The position numbers and the translations under genes were made by a program. Of a stretch of 64,000 bases of DNA, positions 56,337 to 64,000 are shown piece by piece. This DNA comes from Lactobacillus sp. UCMA15818 (GTDB lineage: Bacteria; Bacillota; Bacilli; Lactobacillales; Lactobacillaceae): assembly GCF_030400225.1 (NCBI RefSeq), contig NZ_VJYB01000001.1:62001-126000 (forward strand), in the 5' to 3' direction. The stretch's first letter is position 1. Each line of letters begins with the position of its first letter. The notes under the pieces were generated by a model that did no database searches, was not told the DNA's origin, and saw only the letters and a list, made by a program, of their open reading frames with translations.

Positions 56337-57548
56337 ATGAAGTATGTCGCAGCGTTTGATATTAGTATGGGAAAAAGTTTTATGGTCTTATATGATGAAG
56401 AAAATTGTATTAATCAAGAGTGGATTCCGCACACAGTGGAATCATTCACACATTTAAAACAGCTATTTGCGAAATACACTAATGTTGATTCAAACGCATT
56501 AGAAATAGTATTTGAAGCCACGGGTGTATACTCCAAAGCACTAGAGAGATTTTTTATTGAAGAAGAATATTGTTATTCAAAATTGAATCCTTTGGAAGCA
56601 AGTTTTCAATCTAAAACTTTACGCAGTAATAAAAATGATAAAGTAGATGCTCATAACCTTGCTTTGTCTCATATGAAAAGTAAAAATGATTTTTATAAAA
56701 AATCTGATCAAAAATATGACGAGTTAAAACAACTTTCACGGTACTATTCTGAAATAGATGAGGAACTTTCGGTTATTAGGGGACGACTTCATAGTTGTGT
56801 TCAAGTCACATTTCCTGAATTAGAGCAAGTATTCACAACTAAAAGTTCCTTGTTTTTAAACATAGCACAGATATATCCACATCCTAATCTTGTTCTTAAG
56901 GATTCTAAAACTATTATCAAAAATAAACTATTAAAAAATACTAAAAAAAATTTATCTTCTTTTCGAGCACAAAAAAAGGCTGAAATGCTAATTTCAGCAG
57001 CACAGAATAGTTTTCCAGCTGTCGATGAATTTCATCCAGTAATTTTACAAGTCAAACACTATGCCTATAGATATCAAGAACTTGTAGACCAAAAAAATAA
57101 AATTACAGGGTTAATGGATAACATGGCTCAATCATTGCCGGAGTACAATGTCCTCCTTAGTTTTCCTGGAATAGGCATAAATTCTGCAGTAAGAGTAATT
57201 GCTGAATTAGGGGATATTAGACGTTTTGATAATTCGAAACAAATAAATGCTTTTGTTGGGATAGACATAAGAAGATACCAGTCAGGTAAGTTTCAAATGC
57301 GTGATAAGATAAACAAACGAGGAAATAAGATTCTTAGAAAAATTTTATATCAAGTAATTATAAATATGATTCGGACAAAGACTATGGAAGATAATCATAT
57401 CAAGGAATATTATTATAGATTAAAATCAGAGCCAATGAATAAATGTCATAAAGTTGCAGTCATAGCTACCATAAATAAATTCTTAAGGATATTATTTTAT
57501 TTAACGAAAAAAGAGACTTTGCATAGTTATGAAAAAGCTATAGCTTAA
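56337..57548 (+). CDS. IS110 family transposase
   Basis: The 403-residue recombinase has the N-terminal DEDD RuvC-like domain (Asp8 in AAFDISMG, Glu60 in VFEATGVY, Asp101 and Asp104 in NDKVDAHNLA) and the C-terminal Transposase_20 domain with LLSFPGIGINSAVRVIAELG and a candidate catalytic serine at 316 (RRYQSGKF). Length is normal and the frame uninterrupted. The ATG at 56337 follows TAGGAGGATATTCT. It is the only intact transposase in the window. Confidence 0.95.
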   Translation: MKYVAAFDISMGKSFMVLYDEENCINQEWIPHTVESFTHLKQLFAKYTNVDSNALEIVFEATGVYSKALERFFIEEEYCYSKLNPLEASFQSKTLRSNKNDKVDAHNLALSHMKSKNDFYKKSDQKYDELKQLSRYYSEIDEELSVIRGRLHSCVQVTFPELEQVFTTKSSLFLNIAQIYPHPNLVLKDSKTIIKNKLLKNTKKNLSSFRAQKKAEMLISAAQNSFPAVDEFHPVILQVKHYAYRYQELVDQKNKITGLMDNMAQSLPEYNVLLSFPGIGINSAVRVIAELGDIRRFDNSKQINAFVGIDIRRYQSGKFQMRDKINKRGNKILRKILYQVIINMIRTKTMEDNHIKEYYYRLKSEPMNKCHKVAVIATINKFLRILFYLTKKETLHSYEKAIA

Positions 57549-57741
57549 TAAATTTTTTTGAGTGTTGGGCTAGGTTTATTTACTGTACCCTTTTTTACAA
57601 GATATGTAATTTTACTGAAAAAAACTTCTATAAAGTGTTTAAACTCAGAGAAGATTGTTATAATGAAATTGTATAGACTAGATAAAAATGGTGAACTGCT
57701 CTATCTTGCGAGTGAATACTTTTAATAAGGAAAAGATAAAT

Positions 57742-58134
57742 ATGAATGATAAAACTAAAAATATCAGCTCCAAGCAAGTATATACTCGATTAATAAATAA
57801 AACTGAAGACTACATAGAAAATAACTTGAAAGAAGTTATATCATTAAAAGATTTAGCACGAAATGCTCATTTGTCTGAATTTCATTTCCATAGAATTTTC
57901 AAAAAGTATTCTTCTGAAACAGTAAATGAATTTGTAACTAGGTTTAAAATGGAACGTGCTGCCATTTTTCTATGTGTTAATCCTAAGATTAACATAACTA
58001 CTATTTCCATGGAATATGGATATAATGACTCTAGTTCATTTAGTAGGACATTCAAGAAACATTTTGGAATAAGTCCTATTAATTACAGAAAACAGCAAGA
58101 ATTGTCAAGAAAAAGTAATTGGTTCATGAAATAA
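57742..58134 (+). CDS. AraC-type DNA-binding protein (short)
   Basis: The protein has about 130 residues and is little more than an AraC double HTH: ISLKDLARNAHLSEFHFHRI, then ITTISMEYGYNDSSSFSRTF and the family end GISPINYRK. The ATG at 57742 follows AAGGAAAAGATAAAT. It is followed after 29 bases by a GyrI-like effector-binding protein, so the two parts of a usually fused regulator are separate here. Confidence 0.88.
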   Translation: MNDKTKNISSKQVYTRLINKTEDYIENNLKEVISLKDLARNAHLSEFHFHRIFKKYSSETVNEFVTRFKMERAAIFLCVNPKINITTISMEYGYNDSSSFSRTFKKHFGISPINYRKQQELSRKSNWFMK

Positions 58135-58163
58135 TAGGTATATAAAAATAAGGAGGAATTATT

Positions 58164-58655
58164 ATGATTGAACCAATCAATATTACTACAGAAGAACTAA
58201 AAGACCAACGAATTATCTACATTCGATTTAGAGGAAGTTACGTTGAGTTTAGAAGAAAGAGTAAGAAGCTATTCAACGAATTATTCGATTTTGCTACTGC
58301 AAATAATTTAATTAATCCAAATAAAACGAAAGTTCTAACAATCTATGATGATAATCCATTTATTACAGATGAAAAAAATCTAAGAACTAGTGTGGCCATG
58401 ACTATTCCAACAGATGCAAAAGTTATTGAGAGCGGAAAGATTTGCGAGTCTAGCATTTCAGGAAGATTTGCTGTTGGTCACTTTGAGATGTCAGGTAGCC
58501 AATATGGAGAAGCTTGGCAATTTATGTATCAAGAATGGCTTTTTAAAGATAAAGCTAAACCAAGAGATGCTGTACCATTTGAAATGTATATAACAGAACC
58601 ACCGAAAAACCTAAAAGATAAGAGTCTTACAGATATTTACATTCCAATTGTTTGA
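58164..58655 (+). CDS. GyrI-like (AraC effector-binding) domain protein
   Basis: The 163-residue protein matches the GyrI-like small-molecule-binding domain (SbmC/Rob C-terminal type): ELKDQRIIYIRFRGSYVEF near the start, SGRFAVGHFEMSGSQYGEAW and the C-terminal PFEMYITEPP. The ATG follows AAGGAGGAATTATT. It probably acts with the AraC-type protein encoded just upstream, as a sensor or by sequestering ligand. Confidence 0.88.
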   Translation: MIEPINITTEELKDQRIIYIRFRGSYVEFRRKSKKLFNELFDFATANNLINPNKTKVLTIYDDNPFITDEKNLRTSVAMTIPTDAKVIESGKICESSISGRFAVGHFEMSGSQYGEAWQFMYQEWLFKDKAKPRDAVPFEMYITEPPKNLKDKSLTDIYIPIV

Positions 58656-58856
58656 AATATGTTAAAAGCCAATTTCAATAAAGAAAAAGACCTCTTTTGC
58701 TATTGACTAATCGTAAGAAATAACCGTCAAAATTTGGCTAGCAAATCAAATTATTTTTGCTGGTTATAAATTCTGGCGACTATTTTTTTTACTGATTTTT
58801 TGTTATTTTTTTGCTTTTTATTTTCGAATTCAAATTTATTTTTTTGTTTTTTATGC

Positions 58857-58875
58857 GTTAAAACGCTGTTTTAAC
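58857..58875. repeat. Inverted repeat GTTAAAAC/GTTTTAAC
   Basis: Perfect eight-base arms around GCT lie within AT-rich noncoding sequence. No T-run follows, so it is more likely an operator or fortuitous than a terminator. Confidence 0.3.
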
Positions 58876-59189
58876 AGCACTTTCAGTGATGTATAAAAAT
58901 AAGAGAGGGGTTAGATTAAAATTCGGACTTGAACCGCAGATGTCAAAATAGCAATATACGAAAGGGCTTTAAACATATACCACAGCAGCAATTAGACTAT
59001 CTGATTGTTTAGTTAAATTTTGCCTGTTTTCATGAAAAGAATCGGTCTTTTATGAAAAGAACAATCTTTTAGGCTTATAAGTTATTCATTCACTTTCATG
59101 TATAAACTTTCGTATTTGCACTTTGACAACTGCATATCGAAATAGAATTCATACTTCAATGGTTAGATTACCAGATTCAAAAGTTAGTC

Positions 59190-59310
59190 ATGGATAGAAA
59201 CAATGCATGCTACGTCTCCGAGAGGCTCGTTGGTCAGTGACCTACACATGCCGGCATAGCTGAGTAGCTGGGTGCGAAGCGCGATGATCTAAAATTTAGG
59301 GAGCGAATTA
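59190..59310. other. GC-rich, highly self-complementary noncoding patch
   Basis: In strongly AT-rich surroundings, about 100 bases are GC-rich and dense with short palindromes: CGAGAGGCTCG (59219-59229), GGTCAGTGACC (59232-59242), ATGCCGGCAT (59248-59257), AGCTGAGTAGCT (59259-59270) and GCGAAGCGC (59274-59282). No ORF fits. It looks like part of a structured RNA, an origin, or a recombination/transfer site. The rest of 58656-59189 is AT-rich without a gene. Confidence 0.45.
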
Positions 59311-59335
59311 CATTTTTATTATATATATGTTACAC

Positions 59336-59365
59336 TTTCTAGCGTAAATAATCTTATGCTAGAAA
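59336..59365 (+). promoter_or_regulatory. Inverted repeat before the SDR gene
   Basis: TTTCTAGCGTAA (59336-59347) and TTATGCTAGAAA (59354-59365) pair except for one G-U. The repeat ends just before the AAAGAGG ribosome site, so it may be an operator or a stem that shields the site. Confidence 0.5.
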
Positions 59366-59377
59366 AGAGGTATTTTA

Positions 59378-60127
59378 ATGGGCTATACTGTTATAACTGG
59401 TGCGAGTTCTGGAATCGGATATGCTACAGCGAAGGAATTTGCGAAAAAAGATCACAATTTGATATTGGTGGCTCGCAATCAAGAAAAGCTAATTGAACTA
59501 AAGAAACAGTTATTGAAAGAAAAACCAAATCTAAAAGTGATTACCAAATCAATTGACCTATCAAACATTAATTTAGTACATGAATTTATAACATTTCTTG
59601 AAACAGAGGACCTTGATTTGCTAATCAATAACGCCGGTTTCGGCGATGCAGGTGAAATGCTTAATTCTGATATTTCTAAAATAGAAAAAATGCTCGATTT
59701 AGATGTAAAAACGTTGGTTACATTGTCACTCTGGTTTGCAAAAAAATATTCGAATCAAATAGACAAACAGATCATTAACGTGTCATCTACGGCAGGTTAC
59801 GATATTAATACTAGGGCAGTTCTATACTCAGCTAGTAAAAATTTTGTTGCTACATTTACAGAAGGTCTTGCCCTTGAACTGAAGAAAGCTAAATTTCCTC
59901 TTCAAGCCAAGGTTATCGCACCTTATGCAACTTCAACAAATTTTGCTAATGTTAGTCTAGATACTAGAAATTTTTCTTATGAAAAAAATTACGGAAAATA
60001 TCATACTCCTGAACAGATGGCATCTTTTATAGTTCAGTTGTATAAAAGTACCAGTGTTGTTGGGAAAATTAATGCTGAAACAATGGAATTAGAGTTAAGT
60101 GATACCCTATTGAATTGGCATGCATAA
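59378..60127 (+). CDS. Short-chain dehydrogenase/reductase
   Basis: The 249-residue classical-type SDR has the cofactor motif TGASSGIG (7-14), the NNAG motif in LDLLINNAGFGDAG, catalytic Ser in NVSSTAGY and YSASK for Tyr/Lys. The Arg in ILVARNQEKL suggests NADP preference. It reduces carbonyls or oxidises alcohols; the substrate is unknown. The ATG follows AAAGAGGTATTTTA. It is the first gene after the GC-rich patch. Confidence 0.92.
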   Translation: MGYTVITGASSGIGYATAKEFAKKDHNLILVARNQEKLIELKKQLLKEKPNLKVITKSIDLSNINLVHEFITFLETEDLDLLINNAGFGDAGEMLNSDISKIEKMLDLDVKTLVTLSLWFAKKYSNQIDKQIINVSSTAGYDINTRAVLYSASKNFVATFTEGLALELKKAKFPLQAKVIAPYATSTNFANVSLDTRNFSYEKNYGKYHTPEQMASFIVQLYKSTSVVGKINAETMELELSDTLLNWHA

Positions 60128-60269
60128 AAAAATGCCTTTCTGTAAAAATTATCAATAGCCGGTAAAAAATTGAAATTACCTAAGAAGGTATGTTGAATTT
60201 CACTTAAGTATAATTTTTATATGTTATTATTAGTTTGGTTAACATATAAAAATCAAAGTGGTGATTTAA

Positions 60270-61234
60270 ATGTCTTCTTTTTTTCTTGTTTCACAAAATC
60301 AAAGTCATAAATATGAATTTGAGCATAAACTTTTATGGTCTCCTAAGTTGAATCAAAAGCACGGTAAAAATCGTGGTTATGAAAACATGTCCCATGTTAA
60401 AAAGGGAGACATTATTTTCCATGTCTATAATCAGATTATCCATGCAGTAAGTGTTGCTAAATATGATGTTTATAGTTCTCCAAAACTTCCTGAGTACAAT
60501 GGAAACATTTGGGACGATGATGTTGGAGAGTTGATTGCGATATGCATATACTTGAAATTCCATTGTTGGATCATAGAGAATGGTTGAATGCGCATAAAGG
60601 GGAAGTTTTTGATAAAAATGGAAAATTAAAACAACAATATCTATTCAAATTAGATGAAAAACAGAAAATCTATCTTAGTCACTTGCTTCCTAAAGAACTA
60701 ATGCAATTACTTTTAATCAGTGATACTACATCAACTACAAAAATACCAAGTTTAGAGAAAATTAAAAGAAATTCGACAAAACGAACAAAAACCAATGTTA
60801 ATCATGCTTGGGTCCATAGTACACAGAATGAGCAAATGAAAGATGATATTGGTAAGCTAGGAGAACAAGCTGTTTTTAAATATTTAACCGAGAAATATAC
60901 CGGAAGTAACTATAAGATTATTCCAATTTCCTCAAATTTTGCTGGTAAAAAAGGAAACGATGCTGCAGGTTATGATATCTTGCTAAAAAATAACAATTTG
61001 GCAACTTACATCGATGTTAAAACAACTACTGGCTCAAACCAGTCGTTTTATATGTCAGCTAAAGAAAAAAGTGTGTTGGATTCCTTAGTCAACGAGAAAG
61101 ATAAAACATATAACATATATCGTGTATATGGAATATCAAAAGCTGGAAATGATACTGCTGAGTTTGAAATATTTAAAGAGAACAATTTAAAAAATGCTAG
61201 TTATAAAGCTTTAGATTTCTTTGTTTCGATCTGA
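60270..61234 (+). pseudogene. EVE-like / DUF3883 nuclease, frameshifted
   Basis: Two overlapping frames encode one protein of about 321 residues. The N part (MSSFFLVSQNQSHKYEF to GNIWDDD) is an EVE/PUA-like domain such as recognises modified bases. The C part carries a DUF3883 PD-(D/E)xK-type nuclease domain: IGKLGEQAVFKYL, DAAGYDILLKNN and TYIDVKTTTG. At about 60522, GATGATG-TTGGAGAG lacks one G relative to the expected DDGWRVD reading, which shifts the frame. The combination is typical of modification-dependent restriction enzymes. It may be a recent inactivation, a phase-variable state or a sequence error. Confidence 0.75.
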
Positions 61235-61352
61235 GAAATTAATATTTTATAGGAAACAATGGCTTGAAAATTTTTTAGAATGTGTACAATTTTTTGACAA
61301 TATGACATTTATAAATAATAATGGATGAAAAAATAATTACTTATAAATTTTA

Positions 61353-61383
61353 TTAAGTAACCGATCAAGGTTACTTTTTTTAT
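61353..61383 (+). terminator. Terminator before the dead DUF961 copy
   Basis: AAGTAACC pairs with GGTTACTT around GATCAA, then T-run. The same position upstream of the live DUF961 gene also has a terminator. Confidence 0.75.
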
Positions 61384-61413
61384 TACTCATAATTTGAAAG
61401 GAAGGTATTAAAT

Positions 61414-61710
61414 ATGCCATTAAAATATGTTATTCCTACTGCCGAAACTTTCGGCAAATTAACTTTTGGAAGGGAAAATTATGAAGTAGTCAGTGGTTGT
61501 TCTAGAATTACTACAGGAGTAGTTTATAATTTTTTACCAGAAAAGTAAGCTGAATTAATTGGAGTTCAAATTCCCGCAAAATTCGAAACTGGTACCAGGG
61601 TTGAATTAGTCAATCCCAAACTTGAACCAACTGGACGTTCAACAGATGATGAAGCAATCACATCGTAAAAATTAACAGTTGAAAACATTAGGAAAAAGAG
61701 CGACAAGTAG
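61414..61710 (+). pseudogene. DUF961 (YdcP/Tn916 Orf22-23-type) relic
   Basis: The sequence aligns along its whole length with the intact gene at 63430-63741, starting MPLKYVIPTAETFGKL. Two stop codons interrupt it: CAA to TAA after PEK, and a former TGG now TAA near the end (ITS-stop). The upstream stretch AATTTGAAAGGAAGGTATTA is shared by both copies, so this is a duplicated and decayed copy. Confidence 0.8.
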
Positions 61711-61733
61711 TATTGTTAGGATGTTCAAATACA

Positions 61734-61967
61734 ATGGAATTCGTATTAGGTAGTTTCATTGGTATATTGTATTTACCTATCCTATCTTTTGCTATCTTTG
61801 ATGTCACTGCATTTTTGCCTTATTCCCAATTTCATGAAGTCTAGATAAAAATTTGGGTTACTTTAGCCGCTACCGTTTTTACCTTTGGTGACGCAAATCA
61901 TAGTTTTGCAGTATACAATAAAAAAGATAAGCATAATGATTTCTTTACTCGGGTGAAATGTCAGTAG
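61734..61967 (+). pseudogene. Small membrane protein relic with in-frame stop
   Basis: A frame of 77 codons from ATG 61734 (MEFVLGSFIGILYLPILSF) has hydrophobic segments but is cut by TAG at 61842-61844, after which IKIWVTLAATVFTFGDANHS continues in frame to a stop at 61965-61967. The composition looks protein-like. No family is recognised. Confidence 0.35.
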
Positions 61968-62152
61968 CTACTTAGCAAGAACGAGATTATTGATAACAAA
62001 ATGTATCTTGCAAAAATTGAAATCGTAAGTTATGTTTTTTGATTAATAAAGTTCTTTTTATGACACAATAATTTATTTATTCATATTCTTTTTTGGAAAA
62101 AATGTGTTAGACTTTATACCATGAATTTATTTTTCAGAAATGAGGTTCGAAA

Positions 62153-63340
62153 ATGAAAACAAAAACTTTTTTCAATTTTAATTTATTTGATGGTTTGCAC
62201 AATTCAGTAAAAAAATTTTCTTGGTTTAAGATAGATGAACAAACTGGTAAAATTATTGCTCAAGGTACAACAACTCCTGAAAAAGCTGATCAAATGATTG
62301 ATTTACAGCAAAAATACGTTATGCCTGGTTTAATAAATGTTCACACCCATATTAGTGGCGATTCAGACAGTTTTGATGGTAACTTTAATCGTTCAGAAGC
62401 AGAAATTGCAGTAGATGCTTATCAAAATTTGCAAACACTGTTGAAATCTGGCGTCACGTATATAAGAGAGTGTGGCTGTGCTTACGACATTGATATAAAA
62501 TTGAAAAAATCTCAAAAGGCTGGACGCTTAAACAAGATTCCAAATATGATTACATCTGGTCGGGCTATCAGCATGACGGGAGGTCATGGAGATGGACCAC
62601 ATGTTTCATATTTAGCTGATTCACCAGATGAGGTCCGCAAAGCAACCAGAACTGCTTTTCGTAATGGGGCCGACTGCATAAAAGTTATGGCTACCGGTGG
62701 AGTAATGTCACCTGGAGACTTCATGAATGATCCACAATTATCGATTGAAGAAATGCAAGCAGCCGTCATTGAAGCTCATCATAAGAGAAAGACCGTCGCT
62801 GCACATGCTGAGGGAAATCCCGGAATTAAATACGCTATTTTAGCTGGCGTAGATTCTATTGAACACGGATTTTATGTTAATGACGAAGATATTGATTTGA
62901 TGTTAGGTAGGGGCACATACTTGACTCCAACTCTTTTGGCTGAAACTTTAATACCTGAACATGGAAAAAATGTATTGCCTGACTGGGAATTGAAAAAAGC
63001 TGCAGATGCTTTAGAAGATACCTATAAAAATCTTAGTGTGGCTTATAAACGAGGGATAAAGTTTACATGTGGAACAGATGCTGGTAGTCCTTTTAATAGC
63101 TATGATAAAACACCATTTGAATTTGAATTACTAACAAGGTTAGGTATGACGCCTTTTGAAGCTTATCAATGCTCCACAATCAATTCTGCTAAGTTATGCC
63201 AGATTGAAGACGAATATGGTACCTTAGAAAAAGGTAAAATTGCTGATTTCATTGTTTTAGATTCAAACCCATTAACAAATATCAAAGCCGTACAGCAACA
63301 AGATAAACAAGTATTCCAACGTGGAGTTAGACAATTTTAA
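62153..63340 (+). CDS. Metal-dependent amidohydrolase (prolidase/imidazolonepropionase-like)
   Basis: This intact 395-residue enzyme has the amidohydrolase metal site: His64 and His66 (NVHTHISGD), the bridging Lys177 (DCIKVMATGG), His218 (AAHAEG), His238 (SIEHGF) and Asp309 (CGTDAGSPF). The fold is that of Xaa-Pro dipeptidase/aryldialkylphosphatase-like hydrolases; the exact substrate is unknown. The ATG follows AAATGAGGTTCGAAA. A frameshifted copy lies at 30535-31721. It sits between a dead and a live DUF961 gene, so it seems to be cargo of a conjugative element. Confidence 0.9.
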   Translation: MKTKTFFNFNLFDGLHNSVKKFSWFKIDEQTGKIIAQGTTTPEKADQMIDLQQKYVMPGLINVHTHISGDSDSFDGNFNRSEAEIAVDAYQNLQTLLKSGVTYIRECGCAYDIDIKLKKSQKAGRLNKIPNMITSGRAISMTGGHGDGPHVSYLADSPDEVRKATRTAFRNGADCIKVMATGGVMSPGDFMNDPQLSIEEMQAAVIEAHHKRKTVAAHAEGNPGIKYAILAGVDSIEHGFYVNDEDIDLMLGRGTYLTPTLLAETLIPEHGKNVLPDWELKKAADALEDTYKNLSVAYKRGIKFTCGTDAGSPFNSYDKTPFEFELLTRLGMTPFEAYQCSTINSAKLCQIEDEYGTLEKGKIADFIVLDSNPLTNIKAVQQQDKQVFQRGVRQF

Positions 63341-63368
63341 AAATATTTAATTATAGAAAGAAACATTT

Positions 63369-63397
63369 GCAACTCTATCACAAAGAGTTGTTTTTTT
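63369..63397 (+). terminator. Terminator of the amidohydrolase gene
   Basis: CAACTC pairs with GAGTTG around TATCACAAA, followed by seven T. Confidence 0.8.
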
Positions 63398-63429
63398 ATT
63401 ACTCAAAATTTGAAAGGAAGGTATTAAAC

Positions 63430-63741
63430 ATGCCATTAAAATATGTTATTCCAACTATCGAAACTTTCGGCAAATTAACTTTTGAAGGAAAAGATCGTGA
63501 AGTTATTAACGGTCGTTCTCGGATTGCAACAGGACTAGTTTACAACCTCTTGTCAGAAAAACAAGCTGAATTAATCGAGGTTCAAATTCCAGCAAGAGCT
63601 GGATCAAAAATCTTTGAAACTGATACTGAAGTGGAACTGATTAATCCAAAGCTCGAACCAACTGGTCGTTCAACAGGTGACGAAGCAATCGCATCGTGGA
63701 AATTAACGGCCGAAAACATCAAGAAAAAGGGGGACAAGTAG
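63430..63741 (+). CDS. DUF961 family conjugative-element protein (YdcP-type)
   Basis: The 103-residue protein starts MPLKYVIPTIETFGKLTFEG and ends PTGRSTGDEAIASWKLTAEN. DUF961 proteins (Orf22/Orf23 of Tn916, YdcP of ICEBs1) are encoded at the start of the transfer region of integrative conjugative elements, where they assist replication or transfer. The ATG at 63430 follows AAAGGAAGGTATTAAAC; a longer frame upstream has no site. A second member follows immediately, as in those elements. Confidence 0.9.
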   Translation: MPLKYVIPTIETFGKLTFEGKDREVINGRSRIATGLVYNLLSEKQAELIEVQIPARAGSKIFETDTEVELINPKLEPTGRSTGDEAIASWKLTAENIKKKGDK

Positions 63742-63742
63742 T

Positions 63743-64000
63743 ATGGTTAAGATCTTAAAATTGCGTAATGGTATTGAAATTGATGAAGAAAAATCATTAG
63801 GAAAATTAAAATTTTTGGATAAGAAATCTCCGTCATTGATCTTGGGTGAAGATGGTGAACCAACTGGAGAGATTAAAGATCGGCGTTATGATATTTTGTC
63901 TAAACTGCAACATGATTCCTTTACAGTTGTCTTACCAGCCGAAACGGACGAAAAAGATTTTCCGTTCAATTCAACGGTTAAATTAATCAACCCAGTAGTT
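63743..64000 (+). CDS. Second DUF961-type conjugative-element protein (3' end outside window)
   Basis: The first 86 codons are in the window, beginning MVKILKLRNGIEIDEEKSLG and including FPFNSTVKLINPVV at the end. It resembles the longer DUF961 partner encoded next to the first in Tn916-like elements. GGGGGACAAGTAGT precedes the ATG, one base after the upstream stop. The downstream transfer genes should lie beyond the window. Confidence 0.8.
   Translation, partial: MVKILKLRNGIEIDEEKSLGKLKFLDKKSPSLILGEDGEPTGEIKDRRYDILSKLQHDSFTVVLPAETDEKDFPFNSTVKLINPVV

Noticed and set aside
59190-59310. Reading the GC-rich patch as a known oriT or tRNA piece
   Set aside because: It matches none of the transfer-origin or tRNA sequences I can recall, so no specific identity is claimed.

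Overview
The window is AT-rich chromosomal DNA from a low-GC Firmicute, most likely a member of the Lactobacillaceae. The evidence is strong AGGAGG ribosome binding sites, frequent TTG and GTG starts, a T-box leader in front of brnQ, a PTS-based sugar locus, and many small regulator/efflux pairs typical of plant- or food-associated lactobacilli. The genus cannot be fixed from sequence reading alone. No tRNA, rRNA or CRISPR array was seen.

1-7.1 kb is a divergent sugar locus. A LacI-type regulator lies between a minus-strand operon (fucose-isomerase-like enzyme, then the first codons of a probable transketolase N subunit running off the window) and a plus-strand operon (apiosidase-like glycoside hydrolase, EIIBCA phosphotransferase permease, esterase). 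The gene set fits uptake and cytoplasmic breakdown of an apiose-type or related plant glycoside. 7-9.4 kb holds a lone GAPDH gene divergent from an AraC regulator, plus a small membrane protein.

9.6-15.5 kb is a patchwork of regulators and transporters: an MmyB-like regulator cut off at its 5' end by an IS200/IS605 remnant with a truncated TnpB, two MFS transporters, a YczE-like protein, and MerR and HxlR regulators. A second solitary IS605-type end lies at 15.13 kb. 15.5-20.5 kb carries a DeoR/HAD pair and metE-metF behind a promoter with a perfect inverted repeat. 20.6-22.7 kb is a decay zone: a GNAT fragment fused to a LacI fragment, and a MATE pseudogene.

22.7-32 kb has brnQ with a T-box (probable isoleucine specifier), a PfpI/DJ-1 protein behind a LexA-like box, a UvrA-like ABC protein, an acetyltransferase, an AraC regulator, a HAD hydrolase and a frameshifted amidohydrolase. 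32-43 kb has an aminotransferase, an XRE/membrane pair, MarR/LysE and MarR/oxidoreductase divergent pairs with clear palindromic operators, YciI, TetR, a ClC channel, a CPA2 antiporter, an EamA transporter and a CHAD protein. 43-50 kb has a LysR / NCS1 permease / DUF917 / HyuA cluster followed by a zinc-finger protein and pyroglutamyl peptidase, then a CcpA-box promoter driving a structured, apparently noncoding transcript.

50-64 kb is accessory DNA: two EamA genes (one truncated), a second PfpI gene with the same LexA-like box, a VOC-GNAT fusion, a mosaic of integrase and IS30 relics, an apparently intact IS110 element, a split AraC/GyrI pair, a GC-rich strongly self-complementary patch, an SDR, a frameshifted EVE/DUF3883 nuclease gene, and an intact amidohydrolase embedded between one dead and two live DUF961 (YdcP-type) genes. 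The last genes mark the start of a conjugative element that continues beyond the window.
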